NCBI GenBank assembly: GCA_945643635.1
Contig: CALZFC010000251.1
Coordinates: forward strand, 4,017,501-4,081,500
Source: Allodiplogaster sudhausi
Lineage: Eukaryota > Nematoda > Chromadorea > Rhabditida > Diplogasteridae
Reading direction: 5' to 3'
DNA length: 64,000 nt
This document shows, in pieces, positions 14,438 to 29,600 of the stretch; within the stretch, counting starts at the first letter, position 1, and every line of letters starts with the position of its first letter. The position numbers and the translations under genes were made by a program. Below the pieces are notes generated by a model that ran no database searches, was not told where the DNA came from, and was given only the letters and a program-made list of their open reading frames with translations.

Positions 14438-15969
14438 TTGTCTCTGTCTCTCACCCTCTCTTTCTTTCTCTCTCTCTCTCTCCCTATCCATCAATTGCCT
14501 CGTGCTTCTTCCTCGCCTAGTGAACGCCACTTCCGCCTCCGGGCACTCCTTGGCTTACATCTCCAGGCTAGGTCTGGGGACCCTTTAATGATGGCCTCCC
14601 CGAGATTACGCTTTCTGGCTGGCAGAAAACTAACACCGCGTTGTTGCTTATTTCTCTCCCCTCTCTCTATTTTCTCTCTGTCTCGCATCTCTCGCTCTCT
14701 CTCTCTCCTTTTCCTTTTCTCCTCTCCTCCTCTCTTTCTCTACCTACCCATCCATCTCCCTGACCAGCGACCTGTAGATGGCCAATGTGCAACCCCTCCA
14801 TTACATGGTAAATGACGTACTTTCTAACAAAGTGCCACCTGTGCCCAGTCCAATCTGCTTCCTCCTGCCCCTTTCTAATGTGCCCCCCGGGGTGGATAGA
14901 GGTACCCCCCCCCCTTTGCTTCTTCCTAGTGTCATGTTACGAGTCACTAGTCTCTTTGCAACGCTGCTAATGGAAAGAGTCCTCCGACGCGTATTTCGTA
15001 TGCTTTCATCGTATTTTTCATCACGAGAAAAGCTCGTGCCAGCAGTTGCCTCACAAGAGAAGCCCTTCCGGGGGTCGCGATTAAGAAGTCAGCGGCTAGA
15101 ACCTGATGAAGATTGACGATGAGAGCGATTATCAACGTAGAAAAATAATTGTACCAGAGATCTGGAAGAGATTGCTTGCTTCATCTTCTGCTAGGATCGA
15201 TATTTAGAGCATACATTTCAAAATTTTTTCACTGTTTCTTCCAGGTATTTATTTATATTTATTTCGCTCTCTCTCACTCTCCCTCTCGCTCTCTCTATCT
15301 CCCTCACTCTCGCTCTCTCTATCTCTCTCACTCTCGCTCTCTCAGTCTCCATCTCCTTGTTTCACCTAGTTCATCCTGGCTCATTAGGCTCCTAGCAGGG
15401 CGTTTAGGTGTTACTGACCAGCTTTTGAGAAAGGAGAAACGGGACTAATCAGGACCATTTACTAACCTGTCAGAGTGTCCTTTTTTTCTCCTTCTTTGTT
15501 TATTTTCTACGCTGACTAGGAATTGATTGATTAAACAAGCTTTGAGTTGAGCAAAAATAAAGAAAAGGAAAGTATTTAAATTGATTGCCATTAGGGAAAA
15601 TATTCGTGTTATTTTTCCCCATCCCTAAGCACTTTTTCTCTCCATAGTCAAGATTTCTTTTACAGTTGTGGATGCAATACCCTTAATTTTTTTTTTATTA
15701 TATGAAGAAGTTAAATTATTACTTTATCCAATGATAAGAGTGCCTCGTGTATAGTAGAAACGAAGCGTACGGTTGTTAAAATACATATTTTGTTTGAGGA
15801 AAAAAATTGAGTCCACCAGAACATAAGCTGCGCTAACGAGAAAACGGATTCCAAAGAGCTCATATCCGATTAACTGAAGCCTCATTCGTTCTCGAAGTTT
15901 TTATTTCTCTCTTTCTTTTTCGCTCTCCCAATCTCTATGTTTTTCTGTTTGTGTATGTCTCTCTCTCTG

Positions 15970-16026
<57 letters not shown>

Positions 16027-18073
16027 TTCTCTCTCTCTCTTTCTCTCTCTCTCTCTTTCTCTCTCTCTCTGTCTCTCTTGCTCCGTTTCCTCTCTGTATA
16101 TCAGAGCCAACCAGAGCGAAACAGAATCGCTAACAAGATCTCGTACACATTGGGATTATGGAGTCGAGGGAATTTTTTTGCAATGATTTCGTAAATTTTT
16201 ACAGCTTCGCTTCGAGCAATTTGTGAAGGATTCTTGATTCTTGTTCTTATTGCTCTTCCTATCCATCTTCTTACATATCTTACAATCTGTGTTCTGGTTC
16301 TAACTTTTATTTTCTGCCTGCTTGAATCGGTTTTTATTAAATAGAACTCCAAACTTGAGAAAGCCTGATAGTTAAACTATATGTTTTATCCATTATCAAA
16401 ATAGTTTAGCGTGACATTAAATTTGCCTTGTGAAATATATTTGAGGAAATACTTGTGAAATTAAGTGAAAGAGAGATTCTTTGCGCCCAAAGGAATTAAA
16501 TATATATTTTTTGAAATATAATTAAATATCCACTTTTTGCAGCCTTCGCCGTACGATGAATCCGATGCGAGATCAACGAAGACGAACTGAGAACGCGCTT
16601 CAGCTCTGGATTCTCGAAGCGAAAGGCGTGCCGGCGAAGAGAAGGTCAATTTTATTTATTTATTATTTATTATTATCATATTATTACTATCTGTGAAAAT
16701 TTCTATTTCTTACAATTAATCATATATATTTTTTTTAATTTGGTTTCCAAGAATGGCACAACGGAGGTTTGCATTTTGGCAGAGCTGATATGATGAATCT
16801 GTATTACTTACCTTTGTTATTTCTTATTGTTAGACCACTACGATTGGTTCAGCATTAGTTTTCTACCAATAAGAAATAACAAAGGGAATATCACAATTGG
16901 CAAGAGGGGAAAAAAGCTTATTGTTGATACCTTTGCGAACTGATTATCCCATTTGTTTAATAATTTTAAAAAAGCGATATAATATTGCAAAGACGAGAAA
17001 TAAAGTTAATTGTAGATACTTTTGCGAACTCTGCCTGGACAAGACTCTGTATGCGAGGACGTCAGCCAAGCCCCGTGGCGATAGCTGCTTCTGGGGCGAG
17101 CACTTTGACTTCAAGTCAGTTTTATTTTGTTATTAAATTAAAAAATTTTTTAAAGATTTTTTTAAAGATGATATATTCATAGAGAATATTTATTTAGTTA
17201 TCATGAAATCTATTCAAATTTATTTTTTGTAATAAAAAAAAAATAATTAGCTAGCATTGTCATTACTACTAATAGGCAGAATGAAATTTTTTCTTAAATT
17301 GTGTTTTCAAACAAAAAAAATTAACCTTTGTATCTTTAAAATTGAGAGAAGAATTTCTTTCTTTCAGTATGCTCCCGCGAACAGATGACATCGCCATCAA
17401 CCTGTATCGCGAGGCAGATCCGAAGAAGAAGAAGGTTCATAACATTTTTTCATGGAATCGACATAAATTTATTTTAAAATATCCTTTCTAAAATTAAATT
17501 TCTTATATTTGATAAATAATACAAACGTCTTGTTAGCTGATTCCGTTGATTTTTTTTGCAGTCTCAGACAGTTGGATATTTTGTTGCTTAATTATTGTTT
17601 CTAAAGAATTGAAATTATTACAAATAATGAAATTATAAATGACAATAAAAATGATGATACTTGCATCAATTACTTTTTAAAAGAACTCTTCTTATTCAGG
17701 ATCGCTCCACACTCATCGGCTTCGTTCACATTCGCACAGAGAACATTGCCGCTCGCCATCCTATCGAGAGATGGTAAGCATTCTTTCTCTCTTTTTTTTC
17801 GCCTCGGGACCAAATAAACGGGCTACCGTAACCAACGGTCCTTCCTAGAGCTATGTATATGCGTTTCGTGACCATTAAGAGAGAAGAAAACGATTATCGA
17901 CTGGAGCCACTGACCCCCCCCCCCCCTCCACTCCACCCAATTTGGCCCGGCCGGAACAATTGAGTATTGGCTAAGTGTTAAAGCCCCCCGGAACGTTATT
18001 GGCCCCTGGCTAGAGAAGAAGGTGCGAAGTCGCGCTTCTTTTTTCACCGCCGCCATCACAAAACCAGTATCTC

Positions 18074-18132
<59 letters not shown>

Positions 18133-18313
18133 TTCTCCCTTTCTCTCTCGCTTTGGCCCGGTCTTCTTCCCAATTCGCTCTCTTTAGCTATTCCACTTAT
18201 TCAAGGAAAGCGGTCGGCTATTTCTCGTTTTGCACCACACAACTCTCGATTAGAGTTGATTGTTGTCGATCGCATTTCTGAGTCAAGTAGCTTCTCATTA
18301 AATGCTATCTGTG

Positions 18314-18347
<34 letters not shown>

Positions 18348-19715
18348 TCATCTTCATCTCTCTATCTCTCTCGCTCTCTTTTCCTCTCTTTTCTTTCTTC
18401 TTAACTACTTTCCTCTTGTTCCTCTATTCATTATGGCTAGTAAAACGAGCACATGCTAAAAGTGCCTGTAGTAAGTGAATTACATTACAAATAGCTTACA
18501 TGGCTATTATGAACGCCCATCGCTTTTGGGGGCCCAGGCGCTTTTAGCTTATGCCATCATTACCGGAATGTAGGATGACGACCTGTGGAAAAAGAAGAGG
18601 GAATAAATGGAACAGGTAGAGAAGAAGAAGAAAAGGGAGAAGAAGTCGCTAATGCAGTAAGAAATGCCTGCCTAATGGGAATAGCACATGTTGTTTTGAG
18701 AGTAGCAATTAATCTTTCTGACCGCATTGCTAGGCGCCACTCTAGTGTAGTGTTAACAAGTAGATTTATTCCCTAATTCCTAGGATACAAATAAAAGTTA
18801 ACTTCTTTTTTTCTGACGACTTTGATCTTTTCACTTTCGCTCTCCTTTAAATTTGCTCCTCAGAAGATTAGGATGGTCTTTTGTAGGAGAAAGTATATCT
18901 GCTGTTTAGCTCGGCAATTGAGAAGGGGCTGATCTGAAAGGTGTGCAGCAACCTACAATTACCGCCTTTGCCTCCTTTCACCACCGCAACACAGCCAGCA
19001 TGCAGATTTCGCTGTTTGAACGATGTTCCAAATAGTAGTAAAGGAAAAGAGAGAAATCGAGGGTGTGTTCAGATCCGGGCTATAGCTATCCTCAATAGAT
19101 GTCGTGACACTGGATGATCTGGGATCTATGGAAAGAGTCTGAAAAAGAAAGACTAACAGAGAGAATAAACGCCAGTGAACGAAGGATTGCGCTAATTTTG
19201 GGTGTACCAATTTGTAGTTTCCATTTCCTAATTATAAGGAGTTTGATTTGTTTATAAAAACAAAAGAAGGTTGGGGCTTTTTTTTTTTTTTTTTAGAAAT
19301 AAATCATTTCAGTGAGAAAAATTTGACCGCTGGTTTTCATGCATCCTCCTGGGAATATTCCTGCAATATATATATTCATCTATGGTTTGTAAAAAAAATG
19401 TATATATATATTTTTTTTTAAAGATTGAAGGAGAGTATTTTAAACAGGACTTTAAACGTATATTTATTTCTTTCATTTGAACTTGAACAGGCTTTAAGGT
19501 GAATAGGGGGCATTTTGAAGAGACCATGAAAGTAGCTGCAGATAAATCAGGTGTTGACATCCGCCCTCCCTCTCCGGGTGCACTGGGTTAATCCTCGCTC
19601 TGTCCAGCATCCCTTGAATGGTTCCGTCACTGACTCTATGCATATCCGCTTTTCATTCGAGAGAGAGGAGTGATCGAAGTCAACCCGTAACAATGGTGGT
19701 CACTTTCTATTTCGG

Positions 19716-19756
<41 letters not shown>

Positions 19757-21254
19757 ATGTCTCTCTCTCTCGCATTTTCTATTCACTCAATTTCTGCCGC
19801 CCGTCTTTCTCTCTCTCTCTCTCTCTCCCTCTCTCTCACTGCTCCTTGCCACAAGAATGTTTACGAGGTCTCCACCGTCAAGCATGTGTTGTGTGATTAT
19901 TTGATTTGACCTCAGCTTGTTGAAAAAGAAATAGTAATGTTGTAGAGTGGCGTATTTGAAGGGCAACATTTATTCTTCGCATTTTAGCGCATTTAGTCAG
20001 TTCATCGGACAAATTCCTTATCGAAGCAGCAAGAAGCACAAAAATATGATTTATACTTGAACGGGAAAAAGTTTCGTGATATCATTGAGGTATTATGCAT
20101 CAATTTTTTTCCACTAGAGATATTCTTGATAATTGCTGACTTATATATGTTGCTGCTCTTACATATTTTTTCTATGTTTAATTCCCGTTCTATTTATCTC
20201 TCTCTCTCTCTCTCTCTCTTTCTCTTTCTCTCACTCTCTCTCTCTCTCATCTCTTCCATGTACAGGGACTTAGCAGCGGGGATGGTAAAGGAGGAGTGGG
20301 GTTGGAGAGGCGGCATAACAAGCGACGGCCCCGCCTTCTTTTCTCTGCTTTCCCCGCGCACTCTCTTGACTTTCCTCCGTTCTCTCTCTCTCTCTCTCTC
20401 TCCCTCTCTGGGTTTCTCTCAACGACTGTCTCTCTCTCATCCGCTCTCTATCTCCATCTCCCTGTAGCTGTCTCCTCCTTCAGAGTATACTTCCACTTCC
20501 TCCCCCCCCTCTCCCTCCTTTCCCCTGAACAGTCTCGTTTGCTGCAAGCACAGTACTCTTCTTCCTCTCCCTTTTGCCGAGAGTAGAGACCAGAATGCCG
20601 ACCAGCCAACTCCGTTCACATGATTCATCTCCAGCTTGTGCTACTTCCCCATCGACGTCCCCTTCATCCTCATCTTCATCCAACACCTCCAGACCCATCT
20701 CCTACTCGAACTACTACCTTCCCTCCACCCTTCTCTCTTCCCGGAGATCTTCCCTCTCCTCATCTTCTCCAGACTCGCTCTCCGCACCCTTTCCACCACT
20801 CCGCTACGTTGACCCAAGACCAGTCTTTCGAACAACTCCAGGATCTGCAGCTAATCAAAATCAGCCCCAAGTCCAGCCTGAGCCCCCTCCTGGTTCTAAC
20901 CACCGCAAACTACCAAAAGCGCTCGCATGCTCGCTAAGTCTAAGCAAGAATCTGGTCAAGTTCAGATCGGTGTTCGGATGCTATGCGAGGTTACTGTAGG
21001 ATTTTAATTAGATTATTTAAAATACTATCTGGGCCATTTGCATAGGGTTTGCATTTATTTTACAAAGAGGGTTATGAAAGCGAATAATTTTCAATACCTG
21101 AAGGATTAGCTGACTTTCTTTGTTGAACTCTACTAGTGTAAGTAGACACATCACTTCTATGGGAAATGTTTCAGTTGCGCAAGTTGTGCTAGACTCGCCA
21201 CATGTGGTTCAGTATCGCTTTATTGCTTTTCGTTCTCTCTCTCTCTCTCTGTCA

Positions 21255-21289
<35 letters not shown>

Positions 21290-21600
21290 GCTCTCTCGGA
21301 ATCTCTAGTTCTCTCTGTGACTTTCCTCCCTCGTTCTACATATATCATTTGAAGAGGAAGATTGAAAGGAAAAGCGTAAAAGTTTTAGCCATCTTCGGAC
21401 TCTTCTCGTTTTGTGATGGCAACAAAGAGTGCATGGCAGATGCCATAACAAGCAGAGAGAATAGAAAAGAGAGCTCATTCCTTCTCGACATTTCTCTTTC
21501 TCTTTCGCACATAAATCTCCAATGTTCTCGACGATATTCATAAAGAGGATCCTCCACGCCTTGCTGACTTGCACATAAGTGGGTAAAAGAAGAATAATGT

Positions 21601-21637
<37 letters not shown>

Positions 21638-21667
21638 GTCTCTCTCTCTCTTTCGCACTCTAAGTCA

Positions 21668-21699
<32 letters not shown>

Positions 21700-22572
21700 G
21701 GCTCTCTCCTTCAAGTCGAGAGTTCGAGATCGAAAGAGAACAAGCGCGCCAGCAACACACCACTTGAGTTGCCTTATAAACCGCAGAATTATTTTGTATG
21801 CCACAGTATTCCTCTCTTCAAGCTGTCTTATGACCTGCTTAAGCATTGAAAACCTTGAAATCTCTACAAGAAAGAAAGCCAAAAGCAGCCATCTTACCAT
21901 CATGAGGAGCAGCCTCTTGTCTTCTTCTCTGGTGTTGTAACCTTGCCTTAGCGCGCATGTGTGTATTCGTATACTACGAGCAAATGGTCGTTAAACATGG
22001 GTGTCTTCCCGGTGGCAGGCTCTTAATGGATTCTTCCAGGGCTCATTTTAAGGACTTACGGGAGCATTTCCCCCCTTTTTCTGGCGAAAAACAACATGCA
22101 AATTGGCTTTGTGAAGGTTGTGGAAGGCACCGCCAATAATCATTTGTTACTGCTTGCCTGCCTGCCTGTAGAATGACCCTCCTAGGCCTTGGTTTAGTTG
22201 TAAATGTGCCTTAGGGCCCTCGGCTGTGTTTTGCATACTCTCTTGTCTACTGCTCCCTCCTCCTACGGCGTTTCCACCCACCCGATGACATAACTCGAAT
22301 GTTTGGCCTTGAAGAAGACTCCCGGCGGACAACGAGGGATTTGACTGGGAAGCCATTGTTGCGAGTAGTGATTGAAGGGATGTGAGGAGGTCATGAGGAG
22401 AAGAGAATTTCATAGCCTCCTGGTCTCAAATCAGGGCTCTACTGTTTGTGCCTCCGTAACTATCTATGGAAGGGAAGAGCAAGGAGAGCGGATTTGACGG
22501 GTTCACATTATTCAACACACTAGAGTTGTGACTTGCAATTTGAGCGGTAGTTTCTCTCGTTCTTTCTAGCTA

Positions 22573-22611
<39 letters not shown>

Positions 22612-25600
22612 TTCTCTTTCTCTCTCACTCCCTCTCTCTCTATCTCTTCTCTCTCTATACCTCACAGTCTTTCCCCCCCCCCCCAAATCTCCCGTCATAC
22701 CTCTATGACCCGAGTAAAGTGGCAAGCTGGCAGGCCTAGGCACTGTGAGGGGTTATGACGCGCCTGTAAAAGATTAGTTTTGTGGCGGCAGCCAGGAGTG
22801 CGAACAGAGATTTGGAGGCAGGCAGTGAGGAGCAGCCAGCTCTGCCCTTCTCTCATATCCCCCCTCCACTTTTTCCCCGGCCCCAGCACGAAAGAATGAG
22901 GAAAGCCCGTCGAGTCTAGGATGCGTACAAGGTCATAATACCCAGCAATGAATTATTAAGAGGGCTATCCGAACACACTGCCTGTCGTTGCCATTCAAAG
23001 GGCGTCTCCCCCATCCACCCCCAAGCCCAATTAAAATGTATATTATAGACTAGGGCTCATAGCTTAGCCGTCTTTTTCGTGACCTTCGAACCAAAGAGCA
23101 TCCAAGGAGGCGAAAAGAGTGAAAGTGCATAGTCTGTTCTCTGTGAATCGATGTGGAATCGTATGTTGTTCAAATGGAGTTGGGAACAAATATCTCATAA
23201 CTTCAATTTTCTAGGTCGTATTAGTGGTGCTGAATTCATTTAAAATTGATTTTAGCATTTTTTTTATAATATTAATTTAATAGGAGAAAAATATTAATAA
23301 AATTCGATGGAGAGAACAAAACTTACATTTTACTCTCCATTCAGGTATACCGTAACATCAACGGCCGACGGTCTCAACGCGACAACGTCTTCGAAGCTTC
23401 TGAAGTCAACGTCATCTTCGACTTCTTCCAATTCTGCTGCCTCAGATGTTCCCGCAATCAGAATCAAGGTCTTTTTTTAAAAGAACATTTATTTTAAATA
23501 TTTTACTCTTGTAATTTCATTATCTGCACAATACAAATAATTAATTATGACTGTAAAAATATTTATAAAGAATAAATAGAGTGAAGTCGGAGCACGTGGT
23601 TTTCATTCAAGCATGTTATATTACTGCTCTTTGAAAACATTCAATTCGATAACCTCAACAAATAGTATTTTATTACCCAGAACATTTGATATAATTTCCG
23701 CCAAAATTTGGTGAGCGAGTGAATACATATTGTCTAACCCACGTGGTTTTGCATGCTTGCTCGGATATATCTTCTTATTAGTCTATGCGTTGTCGTTTGT
23801 GAGATGATCTGCAACTTTGGTTGATTTAGTAGTTATAGGAGTAATTTTTTTTCTGATTGATGCAAATTTGAAAAAGGTTCCAGTAAAGAGTGTATGTAAA
23901 TAGCTAAAAGATTGCGATAAAGCAAGTATAATTCAGGCTCGATGGCAATCCGTGGACATTCTGCCGCGAGTGGCGTACGCTGAACTCCTTCAATTCGTCA
24001 CAACCAACTACCTCCCGCTCTGTCTGCAGCTGGAGCCGATTCTTGGCGTCAAAGCAAAGGTAATAAATGAAAAATATTTCCAGGATTAAAGATTTAGATT
24101 TAAAAAAAAATAGACAGTTATTGGGTATGAAATGTGTAGTAGTACGAAAATAAAATGATGATGAAAACTCAGACTAGAAATGAATGAGTGAGAGAGATGA
24201 GGAGAGAGAGAGAGATAGAGAGATGAGGAGAGAGAAAGAGATGAGGAGAACGGAGAGAAAGAGAGAGAGAGGGAGATGAGCGAGAGAGAGAGAGAGAAGG
24301 GGGAAAGAGAGAGAGATAAAGAGAAAGAAATAGACCATTCTGCTCCATTCCAGGAAGACCTGGCCACATCGTTGATTCGTGTGCAACACGACCAGGGACG
24401 TGCTCGCGATTTCCTCGTGGATGTCGTCTTCGCAGAGATTGACATGCTCGACAATGAACACCTCATGTTCCGGTTAGAGAGAGAGAGAGAGAGAAAGCAT
24501 GCGAGAGAGAGAGAGAGCAAGCGAGAGAGAGATGAGAGAAAGAGGAGATAGAGAGAGAGCAAGCGAGTGAGAGAGAGAGAGAGAGAGAGAATTGTTGATT
24601 AAAACTGAAGAAAGAAATTGAGTTTTAAAGAGTTCGTACCTAATAGTTAAGAAATAAATAAATAATAATAAAAACCTTTACAGTGGCAACTCGCTGGCTA
24701 CGAAGGCAATGGAGGCGTATATGAAGCTGGTGGCGGAAGACTATCTTCAGGTATGCCTGCATATTTAAATTATAGCTAAAGACGAATCTGATGTTTTCCT
24801 TTCCGTGTGAAAATTAATGATAAAATATATTACATAAAATACGTTTTATATATGCATTACAATGTGATATTATAAATTTAAAAAAGTAAAGTTGTAAAGT
24901 GATCGATGACCTCTTTCAGCAAACCCTTGGCGACTTTGTCCGCGGCGTCCTGGAGATGGACGAGAACACGGAAGTCGACCCGACCAAGCAGCCCGGACTC
25001 GGCCCGGCCGCCCTCGAGAAGAGCAGAAAGGCACTCATGACTGCTGTCGAGATGGCGTGGGGCAAGATCATCAATAGGTTAGAGGAGAGAAAGAAAGAGA
25101 GAGAGAGAGACTTAGAGAGAGTGAGAGTGAGGGAGAGAGAGAGAAAGAAAGAGGGAGATGATAAAGATAAGAGAAACAGAAATTGTAATCTGTGCTTTAA
25201 GGTTTTTTTTATATATGGTAACTGCTTTAATACATTGAAAGCGTACGTGGTCGGTAGCGACTTGAAAAATGGTATGTTTGTTATATGAATGCACGGCAAA
25301 TTGAAACCACATGGGTTGCCTAGAGAGACCTCGTTGGAAATCAAATAGCTTCAGGAAAATTTTTTTATTAATAGTAATTTTAAAACTGTATTATTTTAAA
25401 TATTAAAAATGAAAGAAAAATTGTACTCTTGCCCGCTCGTATTTCTGATGGCCCGAATAGTCGTGTTTAATTGGACACTTGTACGGGTTTGAGATAAAAT
25501 GAGAGAAAGAGAGAGACCGAGAGAGAGAGAGACAGAGAAAGAGAGAGGGAGAAAGAGAACTAAAGAGAGAGCTAGTAGGATAGACAGAGAAAGAGATGAG

Positions 25601-26207
25601 AGAGAGAGAGAGAGAGTTTAAGCTGCAGACAATGACTTAGCAATCCTCTTCAGCACTCATCTTCTGCCTGCCGAGCTGCGTGACGTCTTCGTTGCTCTCC
25701 GCGGCCGCTTGGAAGAGACGGGCCGAGCAGATCTGGCGAACAATCTGCTCTCCTCTTCCATCTTTCTCCGATTCCTGTGCCCGGCCATCCTCTCGCCAAG
25801 TCTTTTCAACCTGGTAAATGCTTTGTTTTTTCCTTGCTGTTTTTTTTATTTAAAAAAAATTAAAGAAAATATTGATTTACGCAGTAAAAACTTAAATTGG
25901 GAGGCATTTTTTTATCTGATTGCACATATCACTCAGTTAAATAAATACTAATTTATTCAATGAATGCAGATAAACAAATAAACAAAGCAAATATATGTAT
26001 ATATTTCCTTCCTTCTTTCCACAGGTGACCGAGTACCCTTCTGGCCGCGCCGCCCGCTCCCTCACCCTCATCGCCAAGACCCTCCAAACCCTCGCGAACT
26101 TCACCCGCTTCGGCGGCAAGGAACACTACATGGAGTTCATGAACGAGTTCGTCGAACGCGAATGGCAACAGATGAAGGACTTCCTCAACAACATCTCAAG
26201 AAGGTAC

Positions 26208-26247
<40 letters not shown>

Positions 26248-26549
26248 CTCCATCTCGCCTAATTCTTCAAGGCATGACCTATTATATAAGTATTTTTGTT
26301 TATTCAGTACACGACTAGCCAAGTTGTTATTTCTCATGTGAAAATAGATGTTTAGAAAAAAGGAAAAGATGGAATTTTTTTCAGGACGAGCACACGCAAC
26401 TCCACTGAAGTCATCATCGACCTCGGCAAGGAACTCAGCTTGCTGAACGTGTATCTGGAGGAGACTTGGACGCCCGAGGTTGGAAGAATTCTTTTCTTTC
26501 TTTATTCTCTCTATGCTCTTTCGGTCTATTTGCTTTCGATGCTTTCCTT

Positions 26550-26595
<46 letters not shown>

Positions 26596-26614
26596 CTATG
26601 TCTCTCTCTCTCTC

Positions 26615-26650
<36 letters not shown>

Positions 26651-29600
26651 CGTTCTCTCCCCTCTCCCCCCCCCTTCTCTCTCTCCCTCGCTCTTTACCT
26701 CAACTGATCTCTCGCTGCAGGTAGCGGAGAAGGCGTCCTCAGCCGAGCCTCGAGTGGCTGAGCTCCGCGAGATCCTCGTTGACTTGGCCCTCTGCCGCCG
26801 TCACGATGTCCTGCACTCGAAGGGAGGCAAGCATCTCCAGATGACGTCACCCCTCAACGTCTCCGGCCACTCCACCACCAGCAGTGACTACGAGAACTCG
26901 GCGTATCGGTCAGGGAGGAGTTTTGAGATTCGAGTTTAGAGTTATTAAATATTGTGTTAATCTTAAAAATGTGTTATTAGAACTTTATTAACCTCTTCAA
27001 AGCATGAAAAAAATTGGTGTGATTTTTTAAAGTATACTATGAGAGTCACAAAGAAACTAGCGTCATGCGAATTGGAGTCGTTGATATATGAAGGAGCAAA
27101 CTATTAGAACCACATGGTCTGCCAGAAGTTCGATTTTGAAATGAAATGGATTCGGGAATATTAATCTATTTTTAAAAAGTACAATTTTTAACGATAGATT
27201 TTAAATGTAATTTTTTTTAATATTTTAAATGTTACTGCAGTGCTGCGCGTCACGAGAATCTGCCCGCGTACCGCGCGACGCCGTCCACAGGCCACGCCTA
27301 CTTTGTCGAGAACCACCAATCAGCGTCGCCGGTCCGGCATCCAGGCCACGCCCCTTACGCCGCAGCCCGCCCCCACGCCTACCAGGATACGGTAGGACTG
27401 CGGTCGTCGTTGGCGGGAAGTTCAAATTCGAATGGACGCGCTGCACCTGCGCCTCATCTGCACACCTCAGATGACTACGTGCTGTCCACGGCGTTCCTTG
27501 ACGAGACGCTCGCCGTCCGCCAGGCAGGCCTACAGGTGGGTGGTGAATTATCGGTGAAAGGAGTGGTGGTTTCGTGACAAGAGATAGCTAATAATTTATT
27601 ATTATTATTATTATATTCAAGACTTTAGCTCGAATTATAATAGGAAAATAATTAATTAAATTAAAATAAAATTAATAAAAACAATAACTTATTTAATTAG
27701 ATGAATTAAATAAACATACTTTTAGGCCCAACGACGTTTGCCACGTTGCAGCGGAGGGAATCCATCAACGGCTTCGTCTTCCTCAGCCTCTTCCTCCCTG
27801 TCCTCCTCTCCTGGGATGTCCTACCACCCAAGGGCGGCCGCCTCCTCCGCAATGGGCGGAGCTTCGTCTTCCGGAGTGGGCGTGACTTCGTCCGGGAGTG
27901 CAAAGGGGGCGGGCGGCGCGAGTCTCCACCCCTCCATGGGCACCACCGACTCGACCAGCCGCAACAGCGTCAAGACAATCGCGTCCAGCAGCACAACTTC
28001 AGCAGAACCGCGTGACGAGACCGACTCGGATGAGGATACGGTAGGGGTAAGTGGCGGGAAGTTTGAATCGGGCGGGAAGTCTGAATGAGGCGGGAGTGAT
28101 AGACTTTAATTATACTATACTATAAAAGGAATTTTTTTATAATTTTTTTTATTTAAAAAAAATTATTAAGCTCCGCTCTGCACAACGTCCCCGAAAGCCG
28201 AAGAGACGCCAGGGGATCTCGACGAGTAGAAGTGGCGGGGTAGGAGGTGGAGAGGAAAGCCTGGCAGGGGCGGGAGGAGAAGGAAGCACCGGAGGTGGTG
28301 GCAGCCACGGCGCAAGCAGTGGATATGCCAGTCACAATCATAGCAGCAGGTGGGGACGGATTTTAGCTTTTTCATTTTATTTTTACTTTTAGCTATTATT
28401 TATTCATTCAATTATTTATAAAAATAAAATATCTTAATTCTATGCCATTGACCTTCGTCTTAAAAAAAGTTTTATTTAGTTCACTATTTTTGACGTAATT
28501 TTTTTAAATAACATTGCCAAGCCATGCGATGGTTTTCTTGGGATGAGTTTTCATATTAGTCAATTGTAAAAAGGCAGTTCTGATAGATACACTGTAGACG
28601 GCCTTTCAATTACTTTTAGTGTAGATGAAATTCGAAATTATTATAACTATAAGGAAGAGTGAGAGTGAATTTTTTGGATTACAAGTTTGAGGATAAAAGA
28701 GATTGCAGGCGGGTTTCAAAAAAGACGAAGCAAAATACTTTGAAAACTGAAAAAAAAGAAATGTTGCCTTCTGCAGCTTCTCTGCCTCGTCCTCCTCGTC
28801 TTCCCCCGTGGACCGCGCGGCGGCAGCAGCCGCGGCGGCCGCCCGTGCCGAAACGGCTCCTACTCTTGCCATCCGCAACCCCCTCTTCTCCGCCGCCGTC
28901 ACCCCCGGCCCCTCTAACGGCGCCGCTGGCAATCTGCCAACATCTGGGTCCCGACGGGAAAACCCGCCAGCTTACAGTAGCCGATTCCACCCGGTCAGCT
29001 CTTTTTATTTATAAATAGATTTCAAAAAGAGTGATATTGGGTGATGATTGACCCAGACTCCGTAATGCGAATGAATTTTCTTTGAAAAGAAAAATAATGT
29101 TAATTTAATTTATAAGATATTAATTTAATTAATAAGAATAAATCTTTTTAAAGGTTTACGACGTGCCAGCAAGAGAGCAGAGCGATCGACCGGACTACGC
29201 GCATCATGCAAATGGTGGAAAGGCGTCGCTGCCGAGGTGAGAATTGCATTTTCCCCTCCTTAAAGAAAAGTTATTTTGAAGTCAACATTCTATTTGTGAT
29301 CAAATTGTTTATTTTTTTTATTATCTCACGTCTTTTATTATTATTTTTACTCTTGTTATTTGTACTATTATTATTAAATCTTATCAGAACAAACCCGCGC
29401 GTCTCACGTCAATCGACCGGCGGAAGTGCGAGCAGCGGAGGAGGAAATCGTATTTCTGCGAGGTGCGGGGGGAATTCGTACTTTTTTACGGAATTTTTTA
29501 ACGGATTAAAAAGTCGCCATCACCATCTTCTATCAGATCGATTTCATCTCACATCTAGTAGATATTTTGCTTCGTAGAATCACCGATAAGGAAGGGTTCT

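Larger units (their letters stand above)
6093..16542 (+). other. 10.4-kb intron rich in (CT)n/(GA)n
   Basis: The donor GTCAGTGG is followed at once by a GA tract. The intron holds CT tracts near 6560-6660, 7195-7245, 7365-7460, 8643-8710, 9620-9715, 10000-10100, 12535-12610 and 15957-16080. GA tracts lie at 8385-8460 and 12353-12480, and poly-C or poly-G runs near 10519 and 14908. No exon, RNA gene or transposon with clear ends was recognised. Confidence 0.75.

Noticed and set aside
20574..20999. 141-codon Ser/Pro-rich frame in a RasGAP intron
   Set aside because: The stretch is C-rich and stop-poor in several frames at once, lacks good splice sites and resembles no known protein. An unannotated alternative exon remains possible.
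90..24600. Many open frames of Ser-Leu or Arg-Glu repeats
   Set aside because: They are translations of (CT)n and (GA)n tracts, with no splice or start context and no unique sequence.
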